A DNA stretch of 64,000 nt, from NCBI RefSeq assembly GCF_037977385.1, contig NZ_CP150277.1:1-64000 (forward strand), in the 5' to 3' direction. This DNA is from Terribacillus sp. FSL K6-0262 (GTDB taxonomy: Bacteria > Bacillota > Bacilli > Bacillales > Amphibacillaceae). The translations under genes and the position numbers were made by a program. This document shows, one piece after another, positions 27,332 through 37,354 of the stretch. The notes under the pieces were generated by a model. It was not told the origin of the DNA, did not search any database, and was given only the letters and a program-made list of their open reading frames with translations. Each line of letters begins with the position of its first letter. Position 1 is the first letter of the stretch.

Positions 27332-28294
27332 TCATTCACAAACCACAACCTGCCTTGAGAATGATGCCTTGAGCCCCTTGTTGGCAACACAGCGGTCAAT
27401 TATCACAAAACCCGCCTTCTTGATCATCTCATCCATATCTTCGATAGTCAGGATGACGACTTTATCGGCTATCCTTCGTGCTTGCTTAATAATGGTATAT
27501 TGTTCCTCCGCAGTGGCACGAGCATACAAATTATAAGGCATGTCAATGATTGCCACATCATAATGACCTTCCTGCTCGGCTATGTCTTTTACAGCCACAG
27601 CGCCTTGGTAATTGAAATGCGCGATATTTTTCTGTGCACCCTTCACTACAAGTGGATTTCGATCGGCTCCGAGAATGGGAATACCCATCGAAAGGGCTTC
27701 CACGAGGACCGTGCCAATTCCGCAGCATGGATCGATCACGCGGATACCTGCTGGATCCGGAACGGCGATATTCACAACGGCTCTGGCCAAACGAGTGCTT
27801 AAGGCCGTCGAGTACTCATGTGGTTTCTTTGAATGTTTCAGCCACAGTGATTCGCTCGCTTGATACTTTCCAAAATACCAGCGTCCTTTAAAGGGAACGA
27901 TTCCGAAGAGAAAATCCGGATTTTGCATTTTGGCCTTCCCTATAATATTCCATCCAACTTCCTTCTCAATAGCCCGCTGTTCGTCAAATTCTATCTTCCG
28001 TCCATCGGAAAGGTCATTAATTTTTATGTAAAGTACCTTGAAGGTTTTGTCATTTAGCTCCAACAGACGGACCTGCTGGGCAATCTCGACGATAGACGCT
28101 CCTGAATAGAGAATGGAAAGCCTGCCTTTTATGAATGGACTCCTGCTTGGATCGATTTCTTTCGTGCTTTTGATAATGTTGTCTGCTTCTTGTCCGAAGA
28201 GCATTCTTTGCTCCAATTTGCGAAGCGAGTATTCTTCCCTGCTTGTCGTATAAGTGTATAGATATTCCGCTGGTGCAATCACTGCAGTCGTCAT
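27332..28294 (-). CDS. TRM11-like RNA/DNA methyltransferase
   Basis: A 320-aa SAM-dependent enzyme of the UPF0020/TRM11 group. The N-terminal half (about 1-165) is THUMP-like. The SAM site is RVIDPCCGIGTVLVEALSMG near residue 185, and the catalytic motif is DMPYN, a variant of N/D-PPY, near 252. Such enzymes methylate guanosine N2 in tRNA; the target here is not known. A long leader separates it from the xyl genes. Confidence 0.8.
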   Translation of the reverse strand: MTTAVIAPAEYLYTYTTSREEYSLRKLEQRMLFGQEADNIIKSTKEIDPSRSPFIKGRLSILYSGASIVEIAQQVRLLELNDKTFKVLYIKINDLSDGRKIEFDEQRAIEKEVGWNIIGKAKMQNPDFLFGIVPFKGRWYFGKYQASESLWLKHSKKPHEYSTALSTRLARAVVNIAVPDPAGIRVIDPCCGIGTVLVEALSMGIPILGADRNPLVVKGAQKNIAHFNYQGAVAVKDIAEQEGHYDVAIIDMPYNLYARATAEEQYTIIKQARRIADKVVILTIEDMDEMIKKAGFVIIDRCVANKGLKASFSRQVVVCE

Positions 28295-28502
28295 GTATCT
28301 GCCTTTCTTTAACCGTGATTTCTTTTATAGATATCCATTATAACAGAACCTGTGCATTTGTCCCGCGGCGTATAAAACCACATAATGAAGAAATTGCCGC
28401 AGGACTTCCAAGTTTGTTCAGTCATGGAATCCCAGACAGGTCCGAAAAGGGAACAGACAGGTTGGGGAAGGGTTTATCTTAGAAGAGGCATGGAAATGAA
28501 AA

Positions 28503-28531
28503 GAGGGCCAGGCCTCCCAGCAGACCTGGCT
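28503..28531 (-). terminator. Putative terminator of the xyl operon
   Basis: The stem GCCAGGTC/GGCCTGGC (one mismatch) is followed on the minus strand by CCTCTTTTC, 50 nt past the xylB stop. Confidence 0.55.
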
Positions 28532-28580
28532 TAGATTCTTGATAAGACAATTGACGGATCCTAGGATGGATATTTTGCAA

Positions 28581-30080
28581 TTAATTCCTGAATGCCTTAA
28601 GTTGTTGATTTAAGCCTTTGGTAGAAACATATACTTCCTGATAAACACGGAATAATTTTTTGTATCTTTGCACATTTGCAGCAATCGGCTTGAATTCTTT
28701 CATTTTTCCAGTAAATACATCGGCACATTCTTCAAGTGTGGAAAACCATCCGGCACCGACAGCTGCCAGCATTGCCGCTCCGACACCAGGACCTTGTTCA
28801 CTCTTTAAACGCACAATCGTGGCGTCGAAGATATCCGCCTGCATCTGAAGCCATGTATCATTTTTTGCTCCGCCGCCGATAGAGACAATGGTATTGATGA
28901 CTTTGCCATTTTCACGGAAAATTTGGATGGATTCATGGAGGGAAAATGTGATTCCCTCCAGTACGGCCCTGACAAAATCCTTGATAGAGTGAGCAGCATC
29001 CATTCCGATAAAACTTCCGCGAATGATCGAATCAGCAAAAGGAGTTCGCTCGCCGGAAAGATACGGTGTGAAAATCAATCCATTGGATCCGATTGGTACC
29101 TTGTCGATTCCGTCCAGCAAAGATTCAAAGTCTTGATCTTTGGCGAAAACATCTTTGAACCAATGAAGGCTGTACCCTGCCGACAGAGTGACACCCATTG
29201 TATAAAACGCATCCTTCTTGCCATGATTGAAATAATGCACCCTTCCACCAAAATCCAATTCACCATTGTCTTCATAAGACAAGATGACCCCAGAGGTTCC
29301 GATACTGCAAAGGGAGTCTCCTTCCTTTAAGATTCCGGATCCAATGGCTCCGCAGGCATTATCTGCCCCTCCAGCAAACACAGGAGTTGACGGGGACAGC
29401 CCTGATGCCGCAGCAAAAGCGGAAGTCAATGTCCCGACGCACTCATGCGATTCCACAAGCGGTGGACATAAAGAAGGTGGAATACCCAGGATTTCACATA
29501 TCTCCCCACTCCATGTTTTTTCACTTATACTTAATAAGAGCGTTCCGGCGGCATCGGAATACTCGGTCGCTATGTGTCCGGTCATACGGTAACGGACATA
29601 ATCTTTTGGAAGCAGGAATGTCGATGCCTTGCTGAATGATTCTGGTTCGTTTTCTTTTACCCATAATAATTTCGGTAGGGTAAATCCTTCAAGTGCCGAA
29701 TTTTTGGTGACTGACAATAGCTTCTCCATGCCGACTCTATCATGGATTTCCTTACACTGTCCGGTAGTGCGTGTATCATTCCACAGGATTGCATGACGCA
29801 GGACATTTCCCTTTTCATCAAGTAAGACTAGGCCGTGCATCTGACCGGAAAAACTGATCCCTTCTATGTCCTCGATATTTCCTTCGAATTTCCTTGATAA
29901 GCTTTGCAGGGCGTCAATCGTCTGATGTATCCATTCTTCTGGATCTTGTTCGCTGAATCCGGATTTTTCCTGGATCAAAGGATAAGCCCTGGTTTCCTCC
30001 AAACAAACCTCTCCCGCTTTGTTTAGGAGCAGTATTTTTACAGCGCTTGTTCCCAAATCTATTCCAAGCACATATTTCAA
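28581..30080 (-). CDS. xylB: Xylulokinase
   Basis: A 499-aa FGGY-family kinase that phosphorylates D-xylulose to xylulose 5-phosphate. N-terminal YVLGIDLGTSAVKILLL binds phosphate; SGQMHGLVLLD and AILWNDTRT bind the sugar; GGADNACGAIGSG and the C-terminal ISIGGGAKNDTWLQMQAD bind ATP. The start is TTG, 7 nt after GGGGG. It lies 75 nt after xylA, last gene of xylFGHAB. Confidence 0.96.
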   Translation of the reverse strand: MKYVLGIDLGTSAVKILLLNKAGEVCLEETRAYPLIQEKSGFSEQDPEEWIHQTIDALQSLSRKFEGNIEDIEGISFSGQMHGLVLLDEKGNVLRHAILWNDTRTTGQCKEIHDRVGMEKLLSVTKNSALEGFTLPKLLWVKENEPESFSKASTFLLPKDYVRYRMTGHIATEYSDAAGTLLLSISEKTWSGEICEILGIPPSLCPPLVESHECVGTLTSAFAAASGLSPSTPVFAGGADNACGAIGSGILKEGDSLCSIGTSGVILSYEDNGELDFGGRVHYFNHGKKDAFYTMGVTLSAGYSLHWFKDVFAKDQDFESLLDGIDKVPIGSNGLIFTPYLSGERTPFADSIIRGSFIGMDAAHSIKDFVRAVLEGITFSLHESIQIFRENGKVINTIVSIGGGAKNDTWLQMQADIFDATIVRLKSEQGPGVGAAMLAAVGAGWFSTLEECADVFTGKMKEFKPIAANVQRYKKLFRVYQEVYVSTKGLNQQLKAFRN

Positions 30081-30155
30081 TTCCTCTCCCCCTTTTCACG
30101 AAACAATGGGATATACCAAAATGAAATCCCTTCATCCGGTATATCCCCTGATTGC

Positions 30156-31478
30156 CTATTCTGTCAGGACAGTTAATAAGTACTGATTGATTGTCGCTTT
30201 CAACTGTTCTGTACGCCCTGAAGTGTTTTTGATTTCCCCTAATCCCAAAGCATATTCCTCAAGCTTATGAAAGTCCGTTCTATTCTCCACTATCTCTTTT
30301 CCTATCCCGCTTTCATAGCTGCTGTAACGAGTTTCGATGAAGTCCTCCAATACGCGATCTTCCAGCAATCTCTCTGCTGTCTTCAGACCCGCTGCAAAGC
30401 TGTCCATCCCTGCAATATGTGCATGGAAAAGATCCTCTGCTTCAAACGATCCCCTCCTTACCTTCGCATCAAAGTTTAAACCGCCTTTACCAAGTCCGCC
30501 ATTTTGCAGAATTTCGTACATCGCCAGAGTGGCAGCATATAAATCGGTCGGGAATTCATCGGTATCCCAGCCAAGCAGCGGATCACCTTGGTTTGCATCA
30601 ACGGAACCCAATAAACCATGGATGCGTGCGACCCGCAGTTCATGTTCAAATGTATGGCCTGCCAATGTAGCATGATTTGCTTCAATATTGAATTTAAAGT
30701 GATCTTTCAAATCATAATTTTGGAGAAAAGCTAACCCTGTGGCTACATCGAAATCATATTGATGCTTTGTAGGCTCTTTCGGTTTTGGCTCGATCAGGAA
30801 CTGCCCATTGAAACCAATTTCTTTTGCATAATCAACGGCCATATGCAAGAATCTGGCCAAATTATCCTGCTCCAGCTTCATATCTGTGTTCAATAGCGTT
30901 TCATATCCCTCACGGCCGCCCCAAAACACGTAATTCTCAGCTCCAAGATCTTTGGCTATTTCGAGCCCCTTCTTTACCTTGGCAGCAGAATAAGCATACA
31001 CGTCCGCATTGGCCGCTGTCGCTGCTCCATGGACAAAGCGGGGATGGGTAAACATATTCGCTGTATTCCATAAAAGCTTCGTTTTGCTAGTCTTCATATA
31101 CTCCTTGATCATGGCAACGATTATGTCGAGATTTTTATTTGTCTCAGCCAAGGAACTTCCTTCAGGCGCAATATCTACGTCATGGAAACAAAAGAATGGT
31201 ACATTCAGCTTTTCGAAAAACTCAAATGCTGCTTCCACACGTGCTTTAGCCAAGTCCATACCTGAGAATCCATCCCATGGGCGCAGCATATTCCCGCTGC
31301 CGAATGGGTCGGAACCATCCATGGTCATCGTATGCCAAAATGCAACACCAAACCGGAGTATTTCTTCCATTGTCTTCCCAGCGACCTTTTCCTCCGGGTT
31401 ATAAAATTTATAGGCAAGCGGATTGGTAGAACCAGCACCCTCGAAGACGATTTTGTCAACGTTTTCAAAATAAGCCAT
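30156..31478 (-). CDS. xylA: Xylose isomerase
   Basis: A 440-aa TIM-barrel enzyme that converts D-xylose to D-xylulose. The catalytic His is in [13 protein letters not shown], and metal ligands are in [32 protein letters not shown] and [17 protein letters not shown]. Length matches the class-II (Bacillus) type. Its start lies 4 nt after the xylH stop and its GGGGG ribosome site overlaps the end of xylH, so translation is probably coupled. Confidence 0.97.
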   Translation of the reverse strand: MAYFENVDKIVFEGAGSTNPLAYKFYNPEEKVAGKTMEEILRFGVAFWHTMTMDGSDPFGSGNMLRPWDGFSGMDLAKARVEAAFEFFEKLNVPFFCFHDVDIAPEGSSLAETNKNLDIIVAMIKEYMKTSKTKLLWNTANMFTHPRFVHGAATAANADVYAYSAAKVKKGLEIAKDLGAENYVFWGGREGYETLLNTDMKLEQDNLARFLHMAVDYAKEIGFNGQFLIEPKPKEPTKHQYDFDVATGLAFLQNYDLKDHFKFNIEANHATLAGHTFEHELRVARIHGLLGSVDANQGDPLLGWDTDEFPTDLYAATLAMYEILQNGGLGKGGLNFDAKVRRGSFEAEDLFHAHIAGMDSFAAGLKTAERLLEDRVLEDFIETRYSSYESGIGKEIVENRTDFHKLEEYALGLGEIKNTSGRTEQLKATINQYLLTVLTE

Positions 31479-31482
31479 AACA

Positions 31483-32658
31483 TTACCCCCTATTTTTTTT
31501 GCTTGAAATATCTACCCAAACAGCCAATATGAGAATCAAACCTTTTACGATGTATTGCCAAAAAGCTTCTATGTTCATAATGCTCATTCCATTGTCGATG
31601 CTGGCCATTATCAGGGCGCCAATCAAAGCACCGGTGATTTTCCCTTTACCTCCCATAAGACTGGTCCCGCCAATGACACATGCCGCTATGGCATCCAATT
31701 CATACATGTCGCCGGCACTGACAGTTGCCGCATTCAGTCTGCTTGTAAGCAGGACCCCACTGACTCCTGCCAACGCTCCCATCGAGATGAAAACCCAAAG
31801 TGTATTCCATTTAATATTGATACCTGATAATGCTGCTGCCTCCTGATTCCCTCCGATTGCATAGACATAGCGTCCAAATGCAGTCTTGTTGGATACGAAA
31901 ATAAAGATGGCTGCCAGTATCAAAACGATGAATATAGGAACAGGGATTCCCAAATAGCGATTCAACATATAGGTGGCCAACAATATGAAAAAGGAATACA
32001 CGGCTGCTTTTCCATAATCCATGAAACCATTGGCTACGATCAGCCCCAATTGCTTCCGTTTAAAGCGATTTCTAAAAGTTCCATATACCAATAGGGCAAT
32101 ACTGATTGCCGCCAGGATATACCCTGGTACATATGGAAGATAGCTGTTTCCGATTTGTTTAAAACCTTCATTCATAGGTGCTACCGTTTGCCCCTTGCTG
32201 ATTCCGATCAATATGCCTCTGAAAACCAGCATACCAGCCAGCGTAACTATAAAAGCAGGTACTGCCCGATATGCCACCCACCATCCCTGCCATAATCCGA
32301 GCAATGCTCCGGCAAGAACCGTGATAAGGAGCACAGGTATGGTACCCCAGCCATGCCAGACCTGTAATATAGCGGCTATCCCGCCAAGCAGCCCGACCAA
32401 AGATCCGACAGATAAGTCAATATGACCGGCAACAATTATCAACGTCATTCCAATTGACAGTACAGCAATCACCGACATCTGTGTGAATAGATTGGAAATA
32501 TTCCTGGATGACAGGAACTCCCCTCCGGTGAAAACACTGAAAATAACGGCGATCAACACTAATGCAAAGAGGAGAGTGTATGCTTGATAGTCCAGTTTAA
32601 AGCTGATTTTCCGCTGTTTTTCCGTTGCTCCATTAGCCGATGGAAGCGGACTGTTCAC
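31483..32658 (-). CDS. xylH: Xylose ABC transporter permease
   Basis: A 391-aa membrane protein with about ten hydrophobic spans, of the ribose/xylose BPD_transp_2 family. Conserved parts are [21 protein letters not shown] and [23 protein letters not shown]. It starts with GTG after AGGAGGGG, inside the last codons of xylG (26-nt overlap). It forms the channel for the XylF/XylG importer. Confidence 0.93.
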   Translation of the reverse strand: MNSPLPSANGATEKQRKISFKLDYQAYTLLFALVLIAVIFSVFTGGEFLSSRNISNLFTQMSVIAVLSIGMTLIIVAGHIDLSVGSLVGLLGGIAAILQVWHGWGTIPVLLITVLAGALLGLWQGWWVAYRAVPAFIVTLAGMLVFRGILIGISKGQTVAPMNEGFKQIGNSYLPYVPGYILAAISIALLVYGTFRNRFKRKQLGLIVANGFMDYGKAAVYSFFILLATYMLNRYLGIPVPIFIVLILAAIFIFVSNKTAFGRYVYAIGGNQEAAALSGINIKWNTLWVFISMGALAGVSGVLLTSRLNAATVSAGDMYELDAIAACVIGGTSLMGGKGKITGALIGALIMASIDNGMSIMNIEAFWQYIVKGLILILAVWVDISSKKNRG

Positions 32659-34168
32659 TTCGATCCCCTCCTGTTGCGCAAGTCATGATCTTTTCTTGAG
32701 TGACATCATCCCTTAGGAATTCCCCAGCAACCGTTCCTTCGGACATGACGATTATTCGATCGGACATACCCATCACTTCAGGAAGCTCCGAAGAAATAAG
32801 GACGATCCCGACACCTTCCTTGACAAGTTCATTCATGATTTTGTAGATTTCATACTTGGCTCCTACATCGATTCCTCTGGTAGGCTCATCGAGGATCAAT
32901 ATTTTTGGCTTGTTCATCAGCCATTTGCTCAGTACCACCTTTTGCTGATTACCGCCGCTCAATTGACCAGCCTTTGTTTCAAGGTCGGGAGCTTTTAACT
33001 TCATCTTTTCTGTGATAATGGCTGCATGCTTGATTTCCAATGCACGATCAATCACTTTTATATTCATCACTTTATCAAGGGCGGCCAGCGTTGTATTTTT
33101 TGTTATATCCATCCCAAGCACCAATCCGTAACGCTTCCTGTCTTCAGAGACATAAGCCATTCCCTCATTGATGGCATCTGAAGGCTTTTTGATGGTTTTC
33201 CGTTTCCCATCTATCAAGACAGTTCCTTTCTTCTTGCCTTTGTAACCTCCAAACAGACTGACGAACAACTCTGAACGTCCGGCACCCATCAATCCGGCAA
33301 AACCAAGGATCTCTCCTTTTCGAAGATGGAATGACACATCCGCGAGCAATCTTTTTCCTGTTTCATCTGTAAAAGCGTAATCTTTCACTTCCAGGATTTT
33401 TTCTTTTCCGATTGCATGCGGCTCATATGGAAAAAGCTCCGTCAAATCACGCCCGACCATTTTGGAGATTATTTTTTGTTCCGTCATATCTTCGATAGGA
33501 TCGGTACTGATCGTCTTCCCATCCCTCAAAATTGTCACAGTATCGGCAAGCTCCAAAACTTCCCCCAGTTTGTGGGAAATGTAGATACAGGTGACACCTT
33601 GGTGCTTTAAGCCATTCAGCAATTGTATCAATACTTTCACGTCACTCTCCGTCAACGCAGCTGTCGGCTCATCCAGGATGAGTATCTCCGTTTTTTTCGT
33701 AAGCGCCTTTGCGATTTCCAACAATTGTTGTTTCCCTACAGATAAATCACCCGTTCTGACTTGCGGGTCTATATTCAGTCCGATTTGTTCCAGCTTTTTC
33801 TTGGCTTCAGAGTAAATCCTGTTCCAATCGATAAACTTTCTTCTCATCAGATCATCGCCCAGGAAAAGATTCTCTGCAACCGACATTTCCTCCACCAGCG
33901 CCAGTTCCTGATAAATGATCCCTATACCTGCATCCTGCGCCTCTTTGATTGATTTGAACTCTGCTTCGTTTCCGTTAATGACAATTTTTCCGCTGTAACT
34001 ATTCCGAGGGTAAACACCGCTGAGTATTTTCATCAAAGTTGATTTCCCTGCTCCGTTTTCTCCGCAGAGCGCGTGTATTTCTCCTTTTCTAACGGAAAAC
34101 GTCACATCTTCCAAAGCACGTACACCCGGAAACTCCTTTGTGATGCCTTTCATTTCAAGTGCATACAT
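32633..34168 (-). CDS. xylG: Xylose ABC transporter ATP-binding protein
   Basis: A 511-aa tandem ATPase. The first module has Walker A GENGAGKSTLMKIL, signature LSVGKQQLLEIAKAL and Walker B ILILDEPTAAL. The second has the degenerate P-loop GLMGAGRSELF, signature LSGGNQQKVVLSKWL and ILILDEPTRGID. This is normal for the XylG/RbsA group. ATG 34168 follows GGGAGGG; the frame extends 63 nt upstream without a better start. Confidence 0.94.
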   Translation of the reverse strand: MYALEMKGITKEFPGVRALEDVTFSVRKGEIHALCGENGAGKSTLMKILSGVYPRNSYSGKIVINGNEAEFKSIKEAQDAGIGIIYQELALVEEMSVAENLFLGDDLMRRKFIDWNRIYSEAKKKLEQIGLNIDPQVRTGDLSVGKQQLLEIAKALTKKTEILILDEPTAALTESDVKVLIQLLNGLKHQGVTCIYISHKLGEVLELADTVTILRDGKTISTDPIEDMTEQKIISKMVGRDLTELFPYEPHAIGKEKILEVKDYAFTDETGKRLLADVSFHLRKGEILGFAGLMGAGRSELFVSLFGGYKGKKKGTVLIDGKRKTIKKPSDAINEGMAYVSEDRKRYGLVLGMDITKNTTLAALDKVMNIKVIDRALEIKHAAIITEKMKLKAPDLETKAGQLSGGNQQKVVLSKWLMNKPKILILDEPTRGIDVGAKYEIYKIMNELVKEGVGIVLISSELPEVMGMSDRIIVMSEGTVAGEFLRDDVTQEKIMTCATGGDRSEQSASIG

Positions 34169-34300
34169 GCCTGTATGTCCCTCCCGCCACTGATTGATTG
34201 TTAGGACTTTTCCAGAGTTCACAAGGTACATCCAGCTTGATTTTCATTTTGATGCCATTCCGTAACCTGTCCTTATGAATAAATAATCTCCGGCTCCATA

Positions 34301-35386
34301 TTACCCAGCAGCTGGCCATTCACTCTCTGGTACGTTTTTATATACATCCTCAAGTGAATGAAATCCATCTTTGATCACGGTATCAGCCAAGTTATCTTTA
34401 TTCACCTGGATTGGTTCGAGCTTGATGAATGGTACATCCATCTTTCCATTGTTGATGGTGGAGTCAGCTTTGACTTCCTCCCCTTTTGCCAGCTGGACTG
34501 CCACTTCGGCACTTTTTGTCGCAATTTCTTTAATCGGCTTATAAATAGTCATTGTCTGTGTGCCTTCTGCAATTCGCTGTACTCCGGAAAGATCGGCATC
34601 CTGTCCGGATATGGCCACTTTCCCTGCCAGACCTTGGGCTTCCAGAGCCTGAATTGCCCCGCCAGCAGTACTGTCATTCGATGCCACGACTGCATCGACG
34701 TCATTTTTATTTGCGGTCAGCGCATTTTCCATGATTTTGAGGGCTTCATTTGCATCCCAGTTCTTCACCCATTGATCACCGATGATTTCAATATCCCCAC
34801 TGTCCACGAGCGGCTGCAGGATATTCAGCTGACCTTCCCGGAATAACTTGGCATTATTGTCTGTCGGAGATCCGCCCATCAAGAAATATTTTCCTGTCGG
34901 TACTTGTTCTGTGAGGTATTCAGCCTGCATTTCGCCTACACGCACATTATCAAAAGATACATAGGCATCTATATCTGCCCCATTGATCAGACGATCATAA
35001 GAAAGGACTGAAATCCCTTCTGCCTTTGCCTGATCTACAACAGTCGAAAGAGCATCGGAATTGATTGCGATTATGACAAGTGTATCTATATCCTGGGACA
35101 GCATGTTTTGGATTTGGGACAGCTGTTTCGCTTCATCACCATCTGCAGATTGGACAAGGACTTCTGCACCCAGCTCTTCTGCCTTCTCCACGAAAAAGTC
35201 ACGATCATGCTGCCAGCGTTCAAGTGTCAAATCTGAAACGGATAAGCCAATTTTAAGTTTATCGCCTCCCTCTCCTCTTCCAGAGTCATCAGTACTGTCT
35301 TTACCAACATCTTGACCGCAGGCTGCTAAGACAAAAAGAAGTAAGCTAACCAAGCCCAGCAAAAGTAAGCCCTTACATTTCTTCAC
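34301..35386 (-). CDS. xylF: D-xylose-binding lipoprotein
   Basis: A 361-aa periplasmic-binding-type lipoprotein. The signal peptide ends in the lipobox LAAC (Cys about residue 24). The mature protein has the XylF features LKIGLSVSDLTLERWQHD, VLSYDRLINGADIDAYVSFD and AISGQDADLSGVQRIAEGTQ. It captures xylose outside the membrane for XylGH. The start is taken as GTG at 35386, about 8-9 nt after GGAGGTG; there is no ATG at a ribosome site. It is first gene of the operon, directly behind the XylR operator. Confidence 0.93.
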   Translation of the reverse strand: MKKCKGLLLLGLVSLLLFVLAACGQDVGKDSTDDSGRGEGGDKLKIGLSVSDLTLERWQHDRDFFVEKAEELGAEVLVQSADGDEAKQLSQIQNMLSQDIDTLVIIAINSDALSTVVDQAKAEGISVLSYDRLINGADIDAYVSFDNVRVGEMQAEYLTEQVPTGKYFLMGGSPTDNNAKLFREGQLNILQPLVDSGDIEIIGDQWVKNWDANEALKIMENALTANKNDVDAVVASNDSTAGGAIQALEAQGLAGKVAISGQDADLSGVQRIAEGTQTMTIYKPIKEIATKSAEVAVQLAKGEEVKADSTINNGKMDVPFIKLEPIQVNKDNLADTVIKDGFHSLEDVYKNVPESEWPAAG

Positions 35387-35442
35387 GTAACCTACACCTC
35401 CGCTTCTTTTGATAATCCATTTTCCATTTGATAATATCATCG

Positions 35443-35477
35443 AAAACTTAGTTTGTCTATACGATAAACTAAGTTTT
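35443..35477. promoter_or_regulatory. XylR operator of the xylFGHAB operon
   Basis: A 15-bp inverted repeat with one mismatch and a 5-nt centre, with outer arms AAAACTTAGTTT and AAACTAAGTTTT. It has the TTAGTTT/AAACTAA half-sites of xyl operators in Bacillus. A promoter on the minus strand (TTGCAG 35503-35508, 17-bp spacer, TTTAAA 35480-35485) would start transcription inside the palindrome, so binding should block it. Confidence 0.9.
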
Positions 35478-35541
35478 GTTTTAAATATTCCATTGCCTGT
35501 TCCTGCAATAAACGTATACTAATGCAATCCATTGCCTTATA

Positions 35542-35555
35542 ATGTAAGTGTTTTC
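35542..35555. promoter_or_regulatory. cre-like site
   Basis: TGTAAGTGTTTTCA matches the catabolite-response consensus TGWAANCGNTNWCA except for T instead of C at position 7. It lies between divergent xylF and the DUF624 gene, where CcpA control would be expected. Confidence 0.55.
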
Positions 35556-35609
35556 ACAGATTCCTAAGCACGCTGTCCCAATAGACTAACAGAAATCGGA
35601 GGTTTAAAA

Positions 35610-36224
35610 ATGGAGAGAATCAGCAGTTCTATTTATCTCATATTGGAATGGATCACCCGTTTTGCTTATTTGAATGTCCTGTGGATCTTATTCACCTTCA
35701 CCGGTGGGATTATCTTAGGATTTTTCCCTTCCACCACTGCCATGTTCACCATCATCAGGAATTGGTTAAGAGGAGAGTCCGATGCTGCGCTGCTTGGGAC
35801 GTTTTGGTCATCATATAAAAAAGAATTTTGGAAAAGTAATAAATTGGGGATATTCGTTGCCATGCTCATGGTGATAATCATCCTTGATATTTGGTATTTG
35901 CACTTCCTTCCCCCTGTCTTGTCGTGGTTCCACATTCCTTTGCTGGTATTTATCCTGTTTTCCTTCCTTTTCTTATTTTATCTTTTTCCGGCATTTGTCC
36001 ATTTTGATTTGAATGTCCGGTCAATCATTAAGCATGCCTTTCTCATCATGCTGATTCATCCGCTGCACACTCTCATGATCATTATCTGTCTAGCTTGTTT
36101 AACACTCATGATGTATGCGCTTCCTTCCTTGGCATTTTTATTTGGTGGAAGTGCTTTTGCTTTTACGACTATGTGGCTTTGCCTTCATGCTTTTACTGGA
36201 ATGAATAAAAAAAACAGCGCATAA
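35610..36224 (+). CDS. DUF624 (YesL-like) membrane protein
   Basis: A 204-aa protein with about five hydrophobic helices, belonging to DUF624. The N-terminal FAYLNVLWILFTFTGGIILG, and FPSTTAMFTIIRNWLRGE are typical. These proteins regularly accompany oligosaccharide ABC transporters and glycosidases (B. subtilis yesL), but no activity is known. Here it sits between the xylose importer and the second sugar importer. RBS GGAGG is 8 nt before the ATG. Confidence 0.85.
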   Translation: MERISSSIYLILEWITRFAYLNVLWILFTFTGGIILGFFPSTTAMFTIIRNWLRGESDAALLGTFWSSYKKEFWKSNKLGIFVAMLMVIIILDIWYLHFLPPVLSWFHIPLLVFILFSFLFLFYLFPAFVHFDLNVRSIIKHAFLIMLIHPLHTLMIIICLACLTLMMYALPSLAFLFGGSAFAFTTMWLCLHAFTGMNKKNSA

Positions 36225-36227
36225 AAG

Positions 36228-36508
36228 GAGGCTGGGACATAACTAATTCCCCAGTGTTTAAAACCGAATCTTATCTTGAGCGCCGCTTCGGCAGAACACT
36301 CCGCTTTCCACGGGAACGGCCTCAGCCTCCTCGTGGAAAGGTCACCACTGTGGGGTCTTCAGCTCGCGCTGTTCCCGTAGGAGTCTCCGTTTCTTCCTAC
36401 ACTGGGATAGATAACTAATCAAAAAACCGAACTTATGCAAATTTTCGTATGAAGATTTGCAATATAGTTCGGTTTTTTATTTGGCTAAAACACTTTTGTC
36501 CCAGCCTC
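36228..36508. repeat. 281-bp intergenic repeat with terminal inverted repeats
   Basis: The element starts GAGGCTGGGACA and ends TGTCCCAGCCTC, a perfect 12-bp terminal inverted repeat. Inside are nested dyads (CCAGTGT..ACACTGG; a CGGGAA/TTCCCG pair) and the text CTCCGCTTTCCACGGGAACG, which I associate with a widespread repeat in Bacillaceae intergenic regions. There is no ORF. It fits a MITE-like or structured-RNA repeat. Only this copy is in the window. Confidence 0.75.
36421..36478. terminator. Terminator-like hairpin inside the repeat
   Basis: AAAAAACCGAACT pairs with AGTTCGGTTTTTT, with an inner stem GCAAAT/ATTTGC. It is symmetric with A and T flanks, so it could end transcripts from both the DUF624 gene and the opposite permease gene. 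Confidence 0.75.
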
Positions 36509-36517
36509 TTTGGCTTT

Positions 36518-37339
36518 TTAACCTTTGACTGCACTGGAGGAAATACCTTCCACCACTTTATTGCTGAAAAACAGGAAGGCCAGCAATATAGGCAGCATAC
36601 TGATGATCAGAGTTGCCCCGATTGCCCCCCAATCCGTCATATACTGTCCAATGAAATTTTGTATCCCGACTGTCAGTGTTTTGTATTCATCCGAACTTAT
36701 AAAGGTATTCACAAAAACAAATTCATTCCAGTTATAAATCATGTTGATGATCACTGTGGTGGACAATACCGGAACAGTCATCGGAAGGATGATCCTGAAA
36801 AAAATCCTATGAACCGAACAGCCATCCATAATGGCTGCCTCTTCTATTTCGCGAGGCAATGCATAGTAGAATCCCAACAAAATCATCAAGGTGATCGGTA
36901 AATTATAAGCTGTATACGTGATGACGATCGACCAAGGATTATCTATCATATCCACTTTCAAAAACATGTTGAACAAAGGGATGATGGAAGAATGTATAGG
37001 AATCATCAATCCCACCATGAATAGCCCAAGCACCGGTTTGCTTAACTTCCATTTCATCCTGGTAATTGCAAATGCGGCCATACTTGCCAACAAAACGGTA
37101 AAGATGATGGCTACTCCTGTAATCCAGACACTATTCCAGAAATAACCTCCTATACCGCTATCCCATACCTTCATATAATTTTCCCATCTAAATGCAGTTG
37201 GCAGGGCGAATGGGGATTCCGAAAAGATCTCCTGATTATTTTTCAAGGAAAAAAGAAACAGCCATAAAATCGGGAATATCTGCAACACAGCCACTGCAGC
37301 CAAACATACATAAAGAAGCATGTAGCTTACTTTTTTCAA
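36518..37339 (-). CDS. Sugar ABC transporter permease, MalG type
   Basis: A 273-aa inner-membrane protein with six hydrophobic spans and the EAA loop EIEEAAIMDGCSVHRIFFRI. It is the second permease of a CUT1-class importer. The start is TTG, 7 nt after AGGAGG. It lies 15 nt downstream of the other permease. Given the XylR site upstream of the operon and the beta-xylosidase gene next door, the cargo is probably xylo-oligosaccharide. No ATPase gene is present; a shared MsmX-type ATPase elsewhere would be needed. Confidence 0.88.
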   Translation of the reverse strand: MKKVSYMLLYVCLAAVAVLQIFPILWLFLFSLKNNQEIFSESPFALPTAFRWENYMKVWDSGIGGYFWNSVWITGVAIIFTVLLASMAAFAITRMKWKLSKPVLGLFMVGLMIPIHSSIIPLFNMFLKVDMIDNPWSIVITYTAYNLPITLMILLGFYYALPREIEEAAIMDGCSVHRIFFRIILPMTVPVLSTTVIINMIYNWNEFVFVNTFISSDEYKTLTVGIQNFIGQYMTDWGAIGATLIISMLPILLAFLFFSNKVVEGISSSAVKG

Positions 37340-37354
37340 GGGAACGACCTCCTT

